From: Chryseobacterium nakagawai
GTDB lineage: Bacteria > Bacteroidota > Bacteroidia > Flavobacteriales > Weeksellaceae
DNA: 64,000 bases
Direction: 5' to 3'
Assembly (NCBI RefSeq): GCF_900637665.1
Contig: NZ_LR134386.1
Location: 5,200,501-5,264,500, forward strand
Shown here: piece after piece, positions 16,174 through 25,827 of the stretch
Position numbering within the stretch: position 1 is the first letter of the stretch
How the letters are laid out: each line of letters begins with the position of its first letter
Notes under the pieces: model-generated
Told to the model about the DNA's origin: nothing
The model's database searches: none
Seen by the model: the letters and a program-made list of their open reading frames with translations, nothing else
Program-made: the position numbers and the translations under genes

Positions 16174-19100
16174 TTATACATACTCTTGCTTGATCTGTGA
16201 TAATATGGTTGGATCCTGTATTTCATTGTCCTTGGCTAATAATAAAACTTTAGACAATACTTCAGCAGATTTTGGGTCATCATCTGCAAAAGGCAGAAAT
16301 AATCTTCCTCTATGCTGAGAATGTACCGGAAGAATAGATAAATATCTGCCTGGAGTCTGATGAACAACCGCACTTCCTAAATGTACACTATATTCAGCCA
16401 TCTGACCTTTTACCAATACATGCGATCCTTCAATTCTCACATTATCTAATTTAAATAGACGTGCTGTTTCTTTCATCAATACCGCTCTCATTTCGATGGA
16501 TGAATGACTGGCTTCCGGATCTACACCTCCTACATGTGCCACTGATACTACCAAATCCACATCCCTCATTACTTCAGAAAATAGTCTTGGATTAATTTTT
16601 TCAAAAGGAATATTCTTATAATCCTTTAATGAATGAAATTCTATGGTTTCCAGAGTTGGGCTTTCTATATCTGCTGGTGAGAACCAGTCTGCCATAGCAT
16701 ATAATTTCACCTGGAAGCCTTCTTTGTGATATACTTTCTGTAGTCCTTCCTCATAATCTACCTTCCATCCTCTTGTTTTAAGCAATGCCAAAGTCTGTTT
16801 AGGCTGAATCTGATGTCCTGCATATCTACGGGAAATAGATTTCTCTTTCAATTCATCAGGGGTAGGAACATATAGCTCTCTGAAAATCTGTTTGAATGGC
16901 TGAATTAGTTTTTCTTTAAAACAATAATGTTGGTAATCACTCCAAACTGAATGTTCATGCAGATCTACACAATGGGCAATACGTAAAGTGTTTTCTTCAT
17001 TTAACTCCTGAATCTCACCATGAGCATTAACAAGACTTCCATCATGATAAAAACCTATTTTATGGTCATTGGAAATGAATATAAGCTTTTCTAAGTGCTT
17101 TACAATAACCGGATGTTCAAAAAGGGTTTTAATTTCTTTTAAGAAGAATTCATCCCCTCTTATCATCGCTTCTTCCAATCCTTTTCTGGAACGGGTCCAT
17201 TGCTCACGCATGATCTTACGGTTATTGGTTAATTCTACAATGGTTTTATCTTTCTTAATTTTCGGAGGAATAGATTTCAGCTGTTTATCATCCTTGAATA
17301 CCACCAGTTCTGCTTTTCCATTATCTTCTATGATTAAACCTACGGTCACTCCATCAATGGTCACTTGAGTTTCTTTTGAGAGAAGTGATTGAATTTGTTT
17401 GGTTTCCATAGCCCACGTCAATCTTATTGGGTCAGGATAGCCGGCATTTCTAGCCAAATTCTCTAAAGCTACACGAATTGCCAAACCTTCACTAGCCTGC
17501 TTCATTGAACCAAACTCCCTACTCTCTTTCTTGAACTGTTGAATATATTCATATCTGCCCAATACATCTTTTTCCGGATTTGTTTTGCTTAATGGGACCA
17601 AACCATATACGCGAAGATAATCCTGGTCACGTTTATCTTTAACTTTAGCCGTAACTTCTTTGATTTTTAAACTTCCGGACAAAGTATCGGAATACAGCCT
17701 TGCTCTTCGGTGTCCGTTTCCGTCTGATATATATTTTGCAGATTCATACAACATTTCCCACCGGGCTTTTCCTAATTCTTTATAGGCTTTTGTAAACCAA
17801 TCTTTGTCCACAGCTCCATCTTTGAACTCCTGAATATCTACAGATGAATATTTAGCCACCTCACTTTCCAGTTTTGCATTCTGTTCTTCATAAGCTCCGG
17901 TTTTGGTATGAGCATGCATCCACCAAATCGCAGAATCCAAGCCTTTCCATCCTAAATAATTACTGACTAGCGATTGCCATTGCGGCGCATAAACCGCTGC
18001 CTGAATCAAACGAAGCTCGGAAATTTTCTCTTTCTTCATGACTTCATCAAAAGCCTTCTGAGTGTCAGTTTCTAAAGGATAAGAATTCGAAATTAATTTA
18101 GAGAAGAGCTTTTGCTTGGTCATACTTTCATGACCATAACTGTATATATAATTAGCATATAATCCTGATTTACCAAGCCCTTTCAGAATCTGAGCAAAAC
18201 GCTGAGCACCATATATCGTCTGAAAATCCTGTACAAAGTGAGATACAGCTGTATTCGCATCCCCACGGATAAGTTCAATATCAAGGAATTTTTCCTGAAT
18301 TTCTGCAATCATAGGCTTCAGGAAAGGAAATCGCTCAAGATATTTTTCTTTGTTATAATGATTAATTTTCACCGTTGTAAGTTCTCTTATTGCTGAATCA
18401 GCCGTCAGAATCCCTTCATACAGTTCTTCCTTTGTGATGAGTTTTAATTCATATGCTTTACAGAAGAAATAGAAATTAGGCACAGATTTTTTAATATTTT
18501 CTTTCAAACCGTTATACTGCATCCATCGGTATAAATTCCATTGCTTGATGTGCTGTTCATCAGTAAGGTTCATCTGTGGAACAGCCCATAAGAAAGGCAT
18601 GAAAAAATCAAGCTTCTGCCAACCATTTCCCTGATCCTGATAGTAATAATCATTACTATCTTTTCCTTTATAGTTGATAATGCTTTCAGGAAGATTAGCA
18701 AAAACAGTACTGGCAGCATCTAATGCAAAATCTACGCGCTCTTCGAATACGAATTTATCCTTTAACGACTGCAGAATCATGATGATTGGATTTTCCCATG
18801 CATATCTTCCTTTCAGAGGATTTATTAAAACATCCTTGTAGTAGAATACATAATTCTCCATAAAATCCCTGAAAATTTTTCTGTCACAACTCTCAGCCAA
18901 TGTCAATAAAAATAAATCTCTCGGCCGTAAACCTGAATCCAGATACCATTGCTCCCAAATCTCATGCAGAGGATAATTTTCTGCCAATTGTTCAGAAGTA
19001 AAACCATCTGTATTTCGTTTGATTTGACGGAAAGTATTCCCCATCAATAAAGTTGTTACAGAGCCATCCCATTCATCAGCTTCATATTCATGGTCTTTAT

Positions 19101-21219
19101 GTTGAAGGAATAAATCATTAAGCTGCTTTATTGCTGCTTTTATATCATCCAAAGATTTTGTAAACCCATATTTATCTTTTTCAGTAGCCAGTGCATATAC
19201 CGAATTTGACTCTACCTTTGGCAACGCAAACGTTGAGACTATATTAGGATCATAAAAACCATATCCATTATCTTCAGAAAGAACCGTGTGATCTCCGGAT
19301 GGATTAATCTGATCCAATAAACCTTGCTCTCTTTCTGTTACTTTTGACCTTTCAACATATTGTTGAGTCCAGTTGGTAATCTGGGTGGATACTCTTTTTT
19401 CCTTTTGAAGCTGAAGCATAATATCCAATGAAGCTGCACGTTGTTCTAGGTCTCCTTTGTTCAACAATTCCTCAACCAATGGAGTAATAACACCATCTTC
19501 CTGCTGAAGGACTAATTCTATAAGCTTTTTACGAAGTACTCCACCTTTTCTTTTAAACAAATCAAAGAAAACCATGATTTCTTCCTTATTTAAAGGGTCC
19601 TGCAACAATACATTAATTCCGGAGGCCACCAGTGCTTCTCCTCTGTCTTTTAAAATTTTAAAAGCAAATTCTTTTTGGGAAGCCGTTACTTTCAGCTTCT
19701 TTTTTCCTGTTGCATATGACAGGGAATAACAGTAAAACTCGCGTAATATATTGCGGGCCAATAATTCACGTAATGAAAGGTCAAATTGCTCGAAATAAGA
19801 AAGTAGCAAATCCAGCTTATTGGTATCCTCTCCTACCAAATAAAACATAGAAGCATACAGATCACTTTTTTTGAAAGTAGCATTCAGCCACGAAAATATC
19901 TTTCCTTCAAACTTCTTTTCCTTTACCTCAATCTTTTGCGTCAGTTCATGGAGTTTTTCAAAGAAGTCCGGATAATCTCCATTATTGATAAAAAATTTTG
20001 TCTCTGTATTAGCGCCCAGTAATGTGGACATAGGATCACCGGCAAAAGCCAATACTTCTAAGTTGCCATCCAATACCGCTTTATAATACAATGGCATCTG
20101 AATGTAAGGATCAGCTGTTTCTGTAGCAAATTTAACCGCCAGGCATTTCTTTTCCGTATCACCTTTATCAAATAGTTCATGCAGATAAGGAACTGTTTTT
20201 TCAACATCCCATACTGCCTGTACCCAAAGGGCCATATAGACTTCGTTATTATTCTTACTTTTTACCGCTGATGAAATTTCTGTCGGGTTTTTAAAATAAT
20301 AATCTGCCAATGACAGAATATTCTTTATTACAGATTCTTTTTCTGCTTCCCAGCCTAAACCGGTCCAGGTATCTATAGCTCTTACAACAGATGAAAATCG
20401 GGTAAGTTTTTGCTCAATAATTACATTCGTCATATATTCCAAAGCCCCGATGCTTGTTTCATCCAAAGCTTCCAGAATCGTCTGACGCAGACCTTCTTGT
20501 CTTTGAGCAGCCAGCAAAAGTTTTTCTACCAATTCCCAGCACTTCTTCTGCTCGCTATTGAGTAAAGCCTTAATAATATTCTGGGAGATTTTTCCTTCAG
20601 AATGTTTATTGAAAATAATATCCTCAATCAGTTGATAGATGGCTGTATTTCCAGTATCTATTGCGGCAGACCAAACATAAAAGCGGCTTGAATTATGAAC
20701 GAATTCATTATCGTAAATAATTTGTTCTTCTAAAGACAAATTAAAATTTTCATCACCATTATAAGAATAAACACAAGGGAATATCATCAGTTCCCGGATT
20801 AAATTGATCTGATTAAGCAATACATAATGTTCACTATGGGGAGCCCTGAACGAACGTCTGAAATAACTGCTCTGATACATTTTGTAAGGCATTTTATTCC
20901 ATGCATATTTTACCAGGTTTGCATTGTCTCCAAAAAGATAAATCAATAGGTTATAATACTCCTGGTCTTCCCAGATATCAGGTTTGACAAATTCTTTAAG
21001 CTTTTCAAATTCTTTTGAACCTAAATTTACTCTCTCGAAATAATTAGGTTTACCTTTCAGCAATTTGCCTAGTTCCCCTACTTCTTTTGTAAGAATCGGC
21101 CTGTCTGGAAAAAGAGAAGAAGCAGTCCCTTGTTCCGAATGTTCCAATAGGTCTTTTCGCTGCTTTTCATAAAAGTTTTTAATTAGTTTTTTCGATTCTA
21201 ATTTTTTTGTGATTTCCAT
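16174..21219 (-). CDS. DUF4132 domain-containing giant protein
   Basis: This is a 1681-residue, soluble-looking protein with no signal peptide. The N-terminal two thirds are mostly helical with HEAT/ARM-like character (AVKFATETADPYIQMPLYYK, AASLDIMLQLQKEKR). Near residues 1180-1400 lies the DUF4132 core (SDGNGHRRARLYSDTLSGSL, then GLAIRVALENLARNAGYPDP), related to E. coli YehI/MolR-type proteins. The last 150 residues (VHLGSAVVHQTPGRYLSILP, then GRLFLPFADDDP) form a conserved C-terminal domain seen with DUF4132. Function is unknown. It is preceded after 26 bases by a 144-residue gene on the same strand, so the two probably act together. Confidence 0.85.
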   Translation of the reverse strand: MEITKKLESKKLIKNFYEKQRKDLLEHSEQGTASSLFPDRPILTKEVGELGKLLKGKPNYFERVNLGSKEFEKLKEFVKPDIWEDQEYYNLLIYLFGDNANLVKYAWNKMPYKMYQSSYFRRSFRAPHSEHYVLLNQINLIRELMIFPCVYSYNGDENFNLSLEEQIIYDNEFVHNSSRFYVWSAAIDTGNTAIYQLIEDIIFNKHSEGKISQNIIKALLNSEQKKCWELVEKLLLAAQRQEGLRQTILEALDETSIGALEYMTNVIIEQKLTRFSSVVRAIDTWTGLGWEAEKESVIKNILSLADYYFKNPTEISSAVKSKNNNEVYMALWVQAVWDVEKTVPYLHELFDKGDTEKKCLAVKFATETADPYIQMPLYYKAVLDGNLEVLAFAGDPMSTLLGANTETKFFINNGDYPDFFEKLHELTQKIEVKEKKFEGKIFSWLNATFKKSDLYASMFYLVGEDTNKLDLLLSYFEQFDLSLRELLARNILREFYCYSLSYATGKKKLKVTASQKEFAFKILKDRGEALVASGINVLLQDPLNKEEIMVFFDLFKRKGGVLRKKLIELVLQQEDGVITPLVEELLNKGDLEQRAASLDIMLQLQKEKRVSTQITNWTQQYVERSKVTEREQGLLDQINPSGDHTVLSEDNGYGFYDPNIVSTFALPKVESNSVYALATEKDKYGFTKSLDDIKAAIKQLNDLFLQHKDHEYEADEWDGSVTTLLMGNTFRQIKRNTDGFTSEQLAENYPLHEIWEQWYLDSGLRPRDLFLLTLAESCDRKIFRDFMENYVFYYKDVLINPLKGRYAWENPIIMILQSLKDKFVFEERVDFALDAASTVFANLPESIINYKGKDSNDYYYQDQGNGWQKLDFFMPFLWAVPQMNLTDEQHIKQWNLYRWMQYNGLKENIKKSVPNFYFFCKAYELKLITKEELYEGILTADSAIRELTTVKINHYNKEKYLERFPFLKPMIAEIQEKFLDIELIRGDANTAVSHFVQDFQTIYGAQRFAQILKGLGKSGLYANYIYSYGHESMTKQKLFSKLISNSYPLETDTQKAFDEVMKKEKISELRLIQAAVYAPQWQSLVSNYLGWKGLDSAIWWMHAHTKTGAYEEQNAKLESEVAKYSSVDIQEFKDGAVDKDWFTKAYKELGKARWEMLYESAKYISDGNGHRRARLYSDTLSGSLKIKEVTAKVKDKRDQDYLRVYGLVPLSKTNPEKDVLGRYEYIQQFKKESREFGSMKQASEGLAIRVALENLARNAGYPDPIRLTWAMETKQIQSLLSKETQVTIDGVTVGLIIEDNGKAELVVFKDDKQLKSIPPKIKKDKTIVELTNNRKIMREQWTRSRKGLEEAMIRGDEFFLKEIKTLFEHPVIVKHLEKLIFISNDHKIGFYHDGSLVNAHGEIQELNEENTLRIAHCVDLHEHSVWSDYQHYCFKEKLIQPFKQIFRELYVPTPDELKEKSISRRYAGHQIQPKQTLALLKTRGWKVDYEEGLQKVYHKEGFQVKLYAMADWFSPADIESPTLETIEFHSLKDYKNIPFEKINPRLFSEVMRDVDLVVSVAHVGGVDPEASHSSIEMRAVLMKETARLFKLDNVRIEGSHVLVKGQMAEYSVHLGSAVVHQTPGRYLSILPVHSQHRGRLFLPFADDDPKSAEVLSKVLLLAKDNEIQDPTILSQIKQEYV

Positions 21220-21245
21220 GTATTTTGTTTGTTAGTATAGTTTGC

Positions 21246-21680
21246 TTACCAATAACTCCCTGCCAGAAATGCAAGCCTGATAAAGGTAAATGGATGTCGT
21301 AGACTTAGATCTATAGATTGGTCAAGGTTTTCAAGTTGTTCATCATTATAAAAAACAGCAAACATACCGTCTTCAAATGCCTGAATGGCATTATCCTGAG
21401 CTTTTTGCACATCTGCTTTTTTAAGATTATAAATACTTCCAAAACCTACCTTACCGGTATCTGTAAGGATATTCAGATAATTGTCCGTTGGAATTTTGGT
21501 ATAATCTTCATCTTCAAGCTCAAATGACTGAGCATTAAACTCTACTACCTGTTGATGAACGACGAGCTTTAATAAATTTTCTAAGGAGATAACTGAATCT
21601 TCGTAATCGATTTCAATTTTTTGTTCCGAAAGAACAGGATGCTTCCTGCCCAACTGCTTTACAGTGACTTTTATATCCAT
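21246..21680 (-). CDS. Hypothetical protein upstream of the DUF4132 gene
   Basis: The product is an acidic 144-residue protein starting MDIKVTVKQLGRKHPVLSEQ, with a beta-rich N-terminal half and FTFIRLAFLAGSYW at the C-terminus. It has no membrane segment or known motif that I recognise. It lies 26 bases upstream of the giant DUF4132 gene on the same strand and is first in that operon. A weak promoter box (TATCTTTA, minus strand, 21700-21707) lies 20 bases upstream. A partner or chaperone role for the DUF4132 protein is an inference from position only. Confidence 0.75.
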   Translation of the reverse strand: MDIKVTVKQLGRKHPVLSEQKIEIDYEDSVISLENLLKLVVHQQVVEFNAQSFELEDEDYTKIPTDNYLNILTDTGKVGFGSIYNLKKADVQKAQDNAIQAFEDGMFAVFYNDEQLENLDQSIDLSLRHPFTFIRLAFLAGSYW

Positions 21681-21990
21681 ATTTGAACTTAGTGTGGACT
21701 AAAGATAATGAAATTTTTCAGCGCTATTGGATCAATTTGAGATTTCATGACGAATATCAAGAAAAAGGAAATAAAAGATGAATTGTAAATACAGATAAAA
21801 AGAAAGGCTAATGCTTATAACTCATTATTTATTGTCATTACTCATGAATTTAGCTCCGATAAAAAACGATTGCACCTAACAAGTAATGCCATTTTTAGGT
21901 ACTGACGTGAGGAGTATGAATAGATAGTGGGGAAAAGCTTATAGGAAAAAGATAAAAAATAAGAATTATTTCACCATCAAAATAGGTGCA
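21681..21990. other. Intergenic stretch between the DUF4132 operon and tRNA-His
   Basis: About 310 AT-rich bases have no credible ORF. The one structural feature is a perfect 9-base inverted repeat, ttgcaccta (21871-21879) and taggtgcaa (21983-21991), separated by 103 bases. I cannot assign it a role. Confidence 0.45.
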
Positions 21991-21997
21991 AAATAAA

Positions 21998-22026
21998 AAA
22001 GTACACTTTCAAAAAGTGTACTTTCT
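21998..22026 (-). terminator. Terminator of tRNA-His
   Basis: A 12-bp perfect stem (aaagtacacttt / aaagtgtacttt) with a short loop is followed on the minus strand by a T-run. It begins about 5 bases after the tRNA 3' end. Confidence 0.85.
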
Positions 22027-22029
22027 TTG

Positions 22030-22104
<75 letters not shown>

Positions 22105-22139
22105 GTTTTCTGAGTGCAAATATAGGACAATTTCCTCAA

Positions 22140-22859
22140 CTACCAAACAATTCCATCAAAATTTTTCAAAGAAATTAATCTTTCCGACGTAAAACCCTCA
22201 GCATAAGTAACTCCCGATAATCGGCCTAAATCCTGTGCTCGGTATGTTAAGCTCTCAAAAAAGTCTTTGGTGGTAATTGGAGTCTCAGGTTCTTTAGAGG
22301 TTGGATCATAAAACTGAGTTTTATATGCCATACATGATGCAATCTTTTTATCCAGGAATTCTGAAATGTCAATAACGAACTCCGGCTTGATGTCTTTCCA
22401 CTGGATATAATGAAAAACATGTTTAGGCCTCCAGACTTCCTGAGCTTCTCCATCTAATACGGTCTCAATTTTTCTTAGTCCAGACAAAAAGCACGCATCA
22501 GACACTAATTTCGCTCCTTTTGCATGATCTGGATGTCTATCATCAATTGCATTCGCTAAGACGATTTCCGGTCTGTATTTGCGGATCATTTTTACAATCC
22601 TCATTTGGTATTCTTCGGAATTCACCAAAAAGCCATCTTTCATTCCTAGATTTTCTCTTGCGGAGAGTCCAAGAATTTTTGCTGCATCTGCAGCTTCTGC
22701 CTTTCTTGTTTCATCTGTACCTCTTGTCCCGAGTTCTCCTCTGGTCAAATCTACTACAACACATTTTTTTCCTTCAGAAACCATTTTGGCAATAGTACCC
22801 CCACATCCTAATTCTACATCATCAGGGTGTGCTCCAAAAGCAAGTATATCGATTTTCAT
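22140..22859 (-). CDS. bshB1: Bacillithiol biosynthesis deacetylase BshB1
   Basis: This 239-residue zinc-dependent PIG-L/LmbE-family enzyme removes the acetyl group from GlcNAc-malate, the second step of bacillithiol synthesis. The metal motif AHPDDVELGCGG is at the start, with the second metal His in DDRHPDHAKGA. The C-terminal segment YKTQFYDPTSKEPETPITTK is the BshB1-type extension that separates it from other PIG-L enzymes. No bshA or bshC lies nearby. A TATCTTTG box begins 6 bases before the ATG, predicting a leaderless or nearly leaderless mRNA. Confidence 0.92.
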   Translation of the reverse strand: MKIDILAFGAHPDDVELGCGGTIAKMVSEGKKCVVVDLTRGELGTRGTDETRKAEAADAAKILGLSARENLGMKDGFLVNSEEYQMRIVKMIRKYRPEIVLANAIDDRHPDHAKGAKLVSDACFLSGLRKIETVLDGEAQEVWRPKHVFHYIQWKDIKPEFVIDISEFLDKKIASCMAYKTQFYDPTSKEPETPITTKDFFESLTYRAQDLGRLSGVTYAEGFTSERLISLKNFDGIVW

Positions 22860-22864
22860 ATGAT

Positions 22865-22872
22865 CAAAGATA
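22865..22872 (-). promoter_or_regulatory. -7 promoter element for bshB1
   Basis: TATCTTTG on the minus strand is a full TAnnTTTG match. The predicted start of transcription falls at or next to the ATG at 22859. Confidence 0.55.
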
Positions 22873-22941
22873 AGGTTTAAAATAAAAACTTCCCAAACAT
22901 TACGAATGGGAAGTTTTAATATCTATAATTTAAATTTTAAA

Positions 22942-24594
22942 TTACTTGTTGATCTCTGCATTTAGTTTTACAGCATCCTGATAAGTAGGATCTAACTGTA
23001 AAGATTTAGCAACATAATCTTTTGCTTTTGCTATATCAGAATCTTTGCTCATATAAGCTACCGCAAAGTAAGCATATGCAAGCGTCTGCTTATTAGCTTC
23101 CTGATCAGCAGGTTTTACAGTACTGATGAACTTTTCGTAAGCAATTTTAGCAGCATCGTTGTTTCCTGCCTGTTGGTAAGAATACCCCTGGCTGTAGTAA
23201 GCCGGAGCCCAATCAGGAAGAAGCGCTGACATTTTCTGCCATGTAAGGATAGCTCCGTTCCAGTTTTTAACATCCTGGTAAGCGGTTGCTAATTTAAATA
23301 AAGCATCAGAATCCTGGCTGTTAGCAGCTACTTGCTTCTTCAACGCTTCAATGGCAGGGTTTGTAGGTCCTTTATCAGCTTCAGCCTGAGAAGCACCACC
23401 ACCTCCAGCGATGTTTGCCAATTCTAAATCCCACTTCATCGTCTCATCTTTTGCCGCTTTAGCAATAGCAATCTTCTGCTGAGATTCTGTAGTCAAAGCA
23501 GATTTCTTAGCAGCATCTTTTTCATCTTTTGCTAATCCTGCAGCGATAAGTCCTTGTAGACCTTGGTCAGCAGGCAATACTCTGGTTTTCTCTGCTTGAG
23601 AAACGAAAGTATCCATATTTTGCTTAGCACCTTCGTAGTTCTTATCTGCATAATCCTGATAAGCTCTTAATTTGAACTTGATAGGATCTTCGATTTTATC
23701 AAAAATTTTATCTAATACACTTTTAGAGTTCGCATAATCTTCATTAGTAAAATAAAGTTTTGAAATCTCTAACAGAGTATATGGATCTTCGTCAGCATAT
23801 TTTGTATAGTTGATAAGGTCTTGTGTAGCCTTTGCATTTTGCTGGTATCTGATATCATATCCAGCTAATGCTTTATATGCAGGAGCATAGGTAGGATCTA
23901 CAGCGATTGCTTTATCCACACTTTCTTTTGCTTTTTGCCATATTTGTGCAGCCATCCATAAAGTTGCCATTCTTGTATAAACGGAAGCCTTGTTTTTAGC
24001 TAATGGCAATGCTTTGTCATAAGCAGACATTGCTTCACCTGGAGCTCTTTTTAATCTGTAAGCATCTCCTAATGTATAATAGTAATGTGCAGGAACTCCT
24101 TTTTTCTCAGCTTTTTCAATTGCCTTAGTCAGGTATTGGATCGCAAGATCCGGAGAACTGTTCTTTTCAAATAAAGTTAAAGCTTCTGCAGCTCTAAATA
24201 ATACTTCAGCATCCTTTTCTTTAGAATCAGTTACTATTTTCTGAATTTCAGCAACAGCACTCTTATCGCCTTTTCCTAATTTTACGGTAGCTAAACCGAT
24301 TTTGTTAACAAAGCTTTTAGCATCTGCAGCTAATCCTTTATTAAAGTTTTCAGTAGCCTTTGCATAATCTGGCTCTCCTTGCTTTAAGAAAGTATTTCCT
24401 AAATAGAAGTAGTTTTCAGCAGTAGGTTCTTTAGCGATCATATCAGTGAAATTTGTTTTTGCCTGAGCAAATTTATCACTATCTATACTGTTAATACCAT
24501 CCTGCAATGTCTGTGCAGAGGCAAAACCGGTAAAAAATACCACGGCTGCTCCAAAAGCAATCTTCTTTACATTCATATTCATTATATCTTTCAT
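22942..24594 (-). CDS. Secreted tetratricopeptide-repeat protein
   Basis: This 550-residue protein has an N-terminal signal peptide ending FASAQ, so it is probably periplasmic or surface-exposed. Several TPR units can be seen across the length: AENYFYLGNTFLKQG, VPAHYYYTLGDAYRLK, WAPAYYSQGYSYQQAG and QTLAYAYFAVAYMSKDS. Start codons at 24594, 24582 or 24576 are all possible because two more Met codons precede the signal peptide. It follows the PstS-like lipoprotein gene in an arrangement (ExbB-ExbD-ExbD-TonB-PstS-TPR) that recurs in Bacteroidetes. It may scaffold an envelope complex. Confidence 0.85.
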   Translation of the reverse strand: MKDIMNMNVKKIAFGAAVVFFTGFASAQTLQDGINSIDSDKFAQAKTNFTDMIAKEPTAENYFYLGNTFLKQGEPDYAKATENFNKGLAADAKSFVNKIGLATVKLGKGDKSAVAEIQKIVTDSKEKDAEVLFRAAEALTLFEKNSSPDLAIQYLTKAIEKAEKKGVPAHYYYTLGDAYRLKRAPGEAMSAYDKALPLAKNKASVYTRMATLWMAAQIWQKAKESVDKAIAVDPTYAPAYKALAGYDIRYQQNAKATQDLINYTKYADEDPYTLLEISKLYFTNEDYANSKSVLDKIFDKIEDPIKFKLRAYQDYADKNYEGAKQNMDTFVSQAEKTRVLPADQGLQGLIAAGLAKDEKDAAKKSALTTESQQKIAIAKAAKDETMKWDLELANIAGGGGASQAEADKGPTNPAIEALKKQVAANSQDSDALFKLATAYQDVKNWNGAILTWQKMSALLPDWAPAYYSQGYSYQQAGNNDAAKIAYEKFISTVKPADQEANKQTLAYAYFAVAYMSKDSDIAKAKDYVAKSLQLDPTYQDAVKLNAEINK

Positions 24595-24684
24595 TTTATA
24601 TTTTCTAATAATTGAGTTATATTCTACACAATTTTCAGACCAAAATACTTTGTTTATTGTAGCTAAATTGTGAAATTATATTTT

Positions 24685-25563
24685 TTAACGCATCTGTACC
24701 TCTCTTTTGTAGAGGTTATAAGGCTGTAAGCCTTCTTTTTGAACAATTTTTTGTCCCAAATGGGTACATGAAAACCTTATAAATCCATTGGCAATATTGA
24801 ATCCACTTTCGTTATTAATGAAATAAAGAACTCTTGTGAATGGATATTTCATCGAACGAATCCCTTCAGGATCAGCATTATATATCACGCCCTTATCTAC
24901 TACCGGAAGAACTTTAACCATTTCTCTCAGTTTCTCTGAGGTATTATCGTAAGGACGGCTGAATGTGTTAAGTCCTATAACGCCTATTTTATCAGGATAT
25001 TTTCCTAATTCCTCTATGACCTTCTGATTTCCTGGAATAATGGAAAATTTAAGGTCTTTAGGTTGTTTTTTTAGTTTCTCAGCAACAAAGTTCAGATTAC
25101 TGGAATTCGTTCCGTCAAAAATAAAGTCTTTCTTTTCTGAAAGCATCCCGTTACTGATCTCATCCATAGAGATACTTTCTTTTGGAGAATCTTTTGGAAC
25201 CACAAAAACTACTGCATCTGCTGCAAATTTTGCAGGAGTAAATTTTAATTGAGTTCTTTCTTCGTAAGTTTTGATCTCTTCTGCATTAAGGTTTCGAGAC
25301 ATTACAATAATCTTTGCCTTATCATTTAATAAGTCAATAAAACCTAAATCTTCTTTTTTTGTTTCGACCTTAATCTTTGTTTCAGGATAGCTGATCATAT
25401 AACCATCAGCCAATGCTTCTGTAACACTTTGAAAAGAACCGTCCGTAAAAATTGTTAGATTACCTTTATTATAAGAAGGAGCATTATCGTCTTTTTTTTT
25501 GCAGCCAGCGATCATCAAACTTAAAGCAACAACCGCTGCAGTTTTAAAAAAACTATTCTTCAT
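24685..25563 (-). CDS. PstS-like substrate-binding lipoprotein
   Basis: The 292-residue product has a lipoprotein signal, MKNSFFKTAAVVALSLMIAG, followed by Cys, and then a type II periplasmic-binding fold of the PstS kind (NLTIFTDGSFQSVTEALADG, FVVPKDSPKESISMDEI). No phosphate ABC permease or ATPase lies nearby. Instead the gene sits downstream of the TonB operon and overlaps the preceding small membrane-protein gene by 11 bases, which implies co-translation. An in-frame ATG at 25632 would extend it without the signal peptide at the start, so 25563 is chosen. Its ligand is unknown. Confidence 0.85.
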   Translation of the reverse strand: MKNSFFKTAAVVALSLMIAGCKKKDDNAPSYNKGNLTIFTDGSFQSVTEALADGYMISYPETKIKVETKKEDLGFIDLLNDKAKIIVMSRNLNAEEIKTYEERTQLKFTPAKFAADAVVFVVPKDSPKESISMDEISNGMLSEKKDFIFDGTNSSNLNFVAEKLKKQPKDLKFSIIPGNQKVIEELGKYPDKIGVIGLNTFSRPYDNTSEKLREMVKVLPVVDKGVIYNADPEGIRSMKYPFTRVLYFINNESGFNIANGFIRFSCTHLGQKIVQKEGLQPYNLYKREVQMR

Positions 25564-25750
25564 CTCTGGATTTTTTGATTTGTGAAACGGCTCTATAGAT
25601 TCTGAATACACCGTAAAGTGCGAATACCCCACCTAAAGCATAGGCAACAATAGGGTCTAAAATAGTAAAAAAGAATCTGTAGATCATGACTACAATTCCT
25701 AAAACAATATAAAACAATCCCGCGATGAGGGATAACCATTTGAACATCAT
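25553..25750 (-). CDS. Small two-helix membrane protein
   Basis: The 65-residue product, MMFKWLSLIAGLFYIVLGIV, has two predicted membrane helices and a charged C-terminus ending KKSRDEE. Longer starts up to 25786 are unlikely because a full promoter box (25755-25762) and the preceding terminator lie there. It overlaps the start of the PstS-like gene by 11 bases. I recognise no named family. It probably heads a second transcription unit after the exbB-exbD-exbD-tonB operon. Confidence 0.75.
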   Translation of the reverse strand: MMFKWLSLIAGLFYIVLGIVVMIYRFFFTILDPIVAYALGGVFALYGVFRIYRAVSQIKKSRDEE

Positions 25751-25754
25751 GTAA

Positions 25755-25762
25755 CAAAAATA
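25755..25762 (-). promoter_or_regulatory. -7 promoter element for the small membrane protein/PstS-like unit
   Basis: TATTTTTG on the minus strand is a full match to TAnnTTTG. It lies right after the tonB terminator and 5 bases before the ATG at 25750, predicting a leaderless start. Confidence 0.55.
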
Positions 25763-25772
25763 CAAAAAAAAT

Positions 25773-25800
25773 AAAAAGAGAAGCATAAGCCTCTCTTTTT
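25773..25800 (-). terminator. Terminator of the exbB-exbD-exbD-tonB operon
   Basis: AAAAAGAG pairs with CTCTTTTT, with an inner GC/GC pair. On the minus strand the hairpin is followed by ATTTTTTTTG. It lies 28 bases after the tonB stop. Confidence 0.75.
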
Positions 25801-25827
25801 ATTTATATTCTGAATGAATAAGTTTAA

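Noticed and set aside
23100..24500. Repeated similar segments in the TPR gene
   Set aside because: They are diverged protein repeats (TPR), not DNA-level direct repeats.
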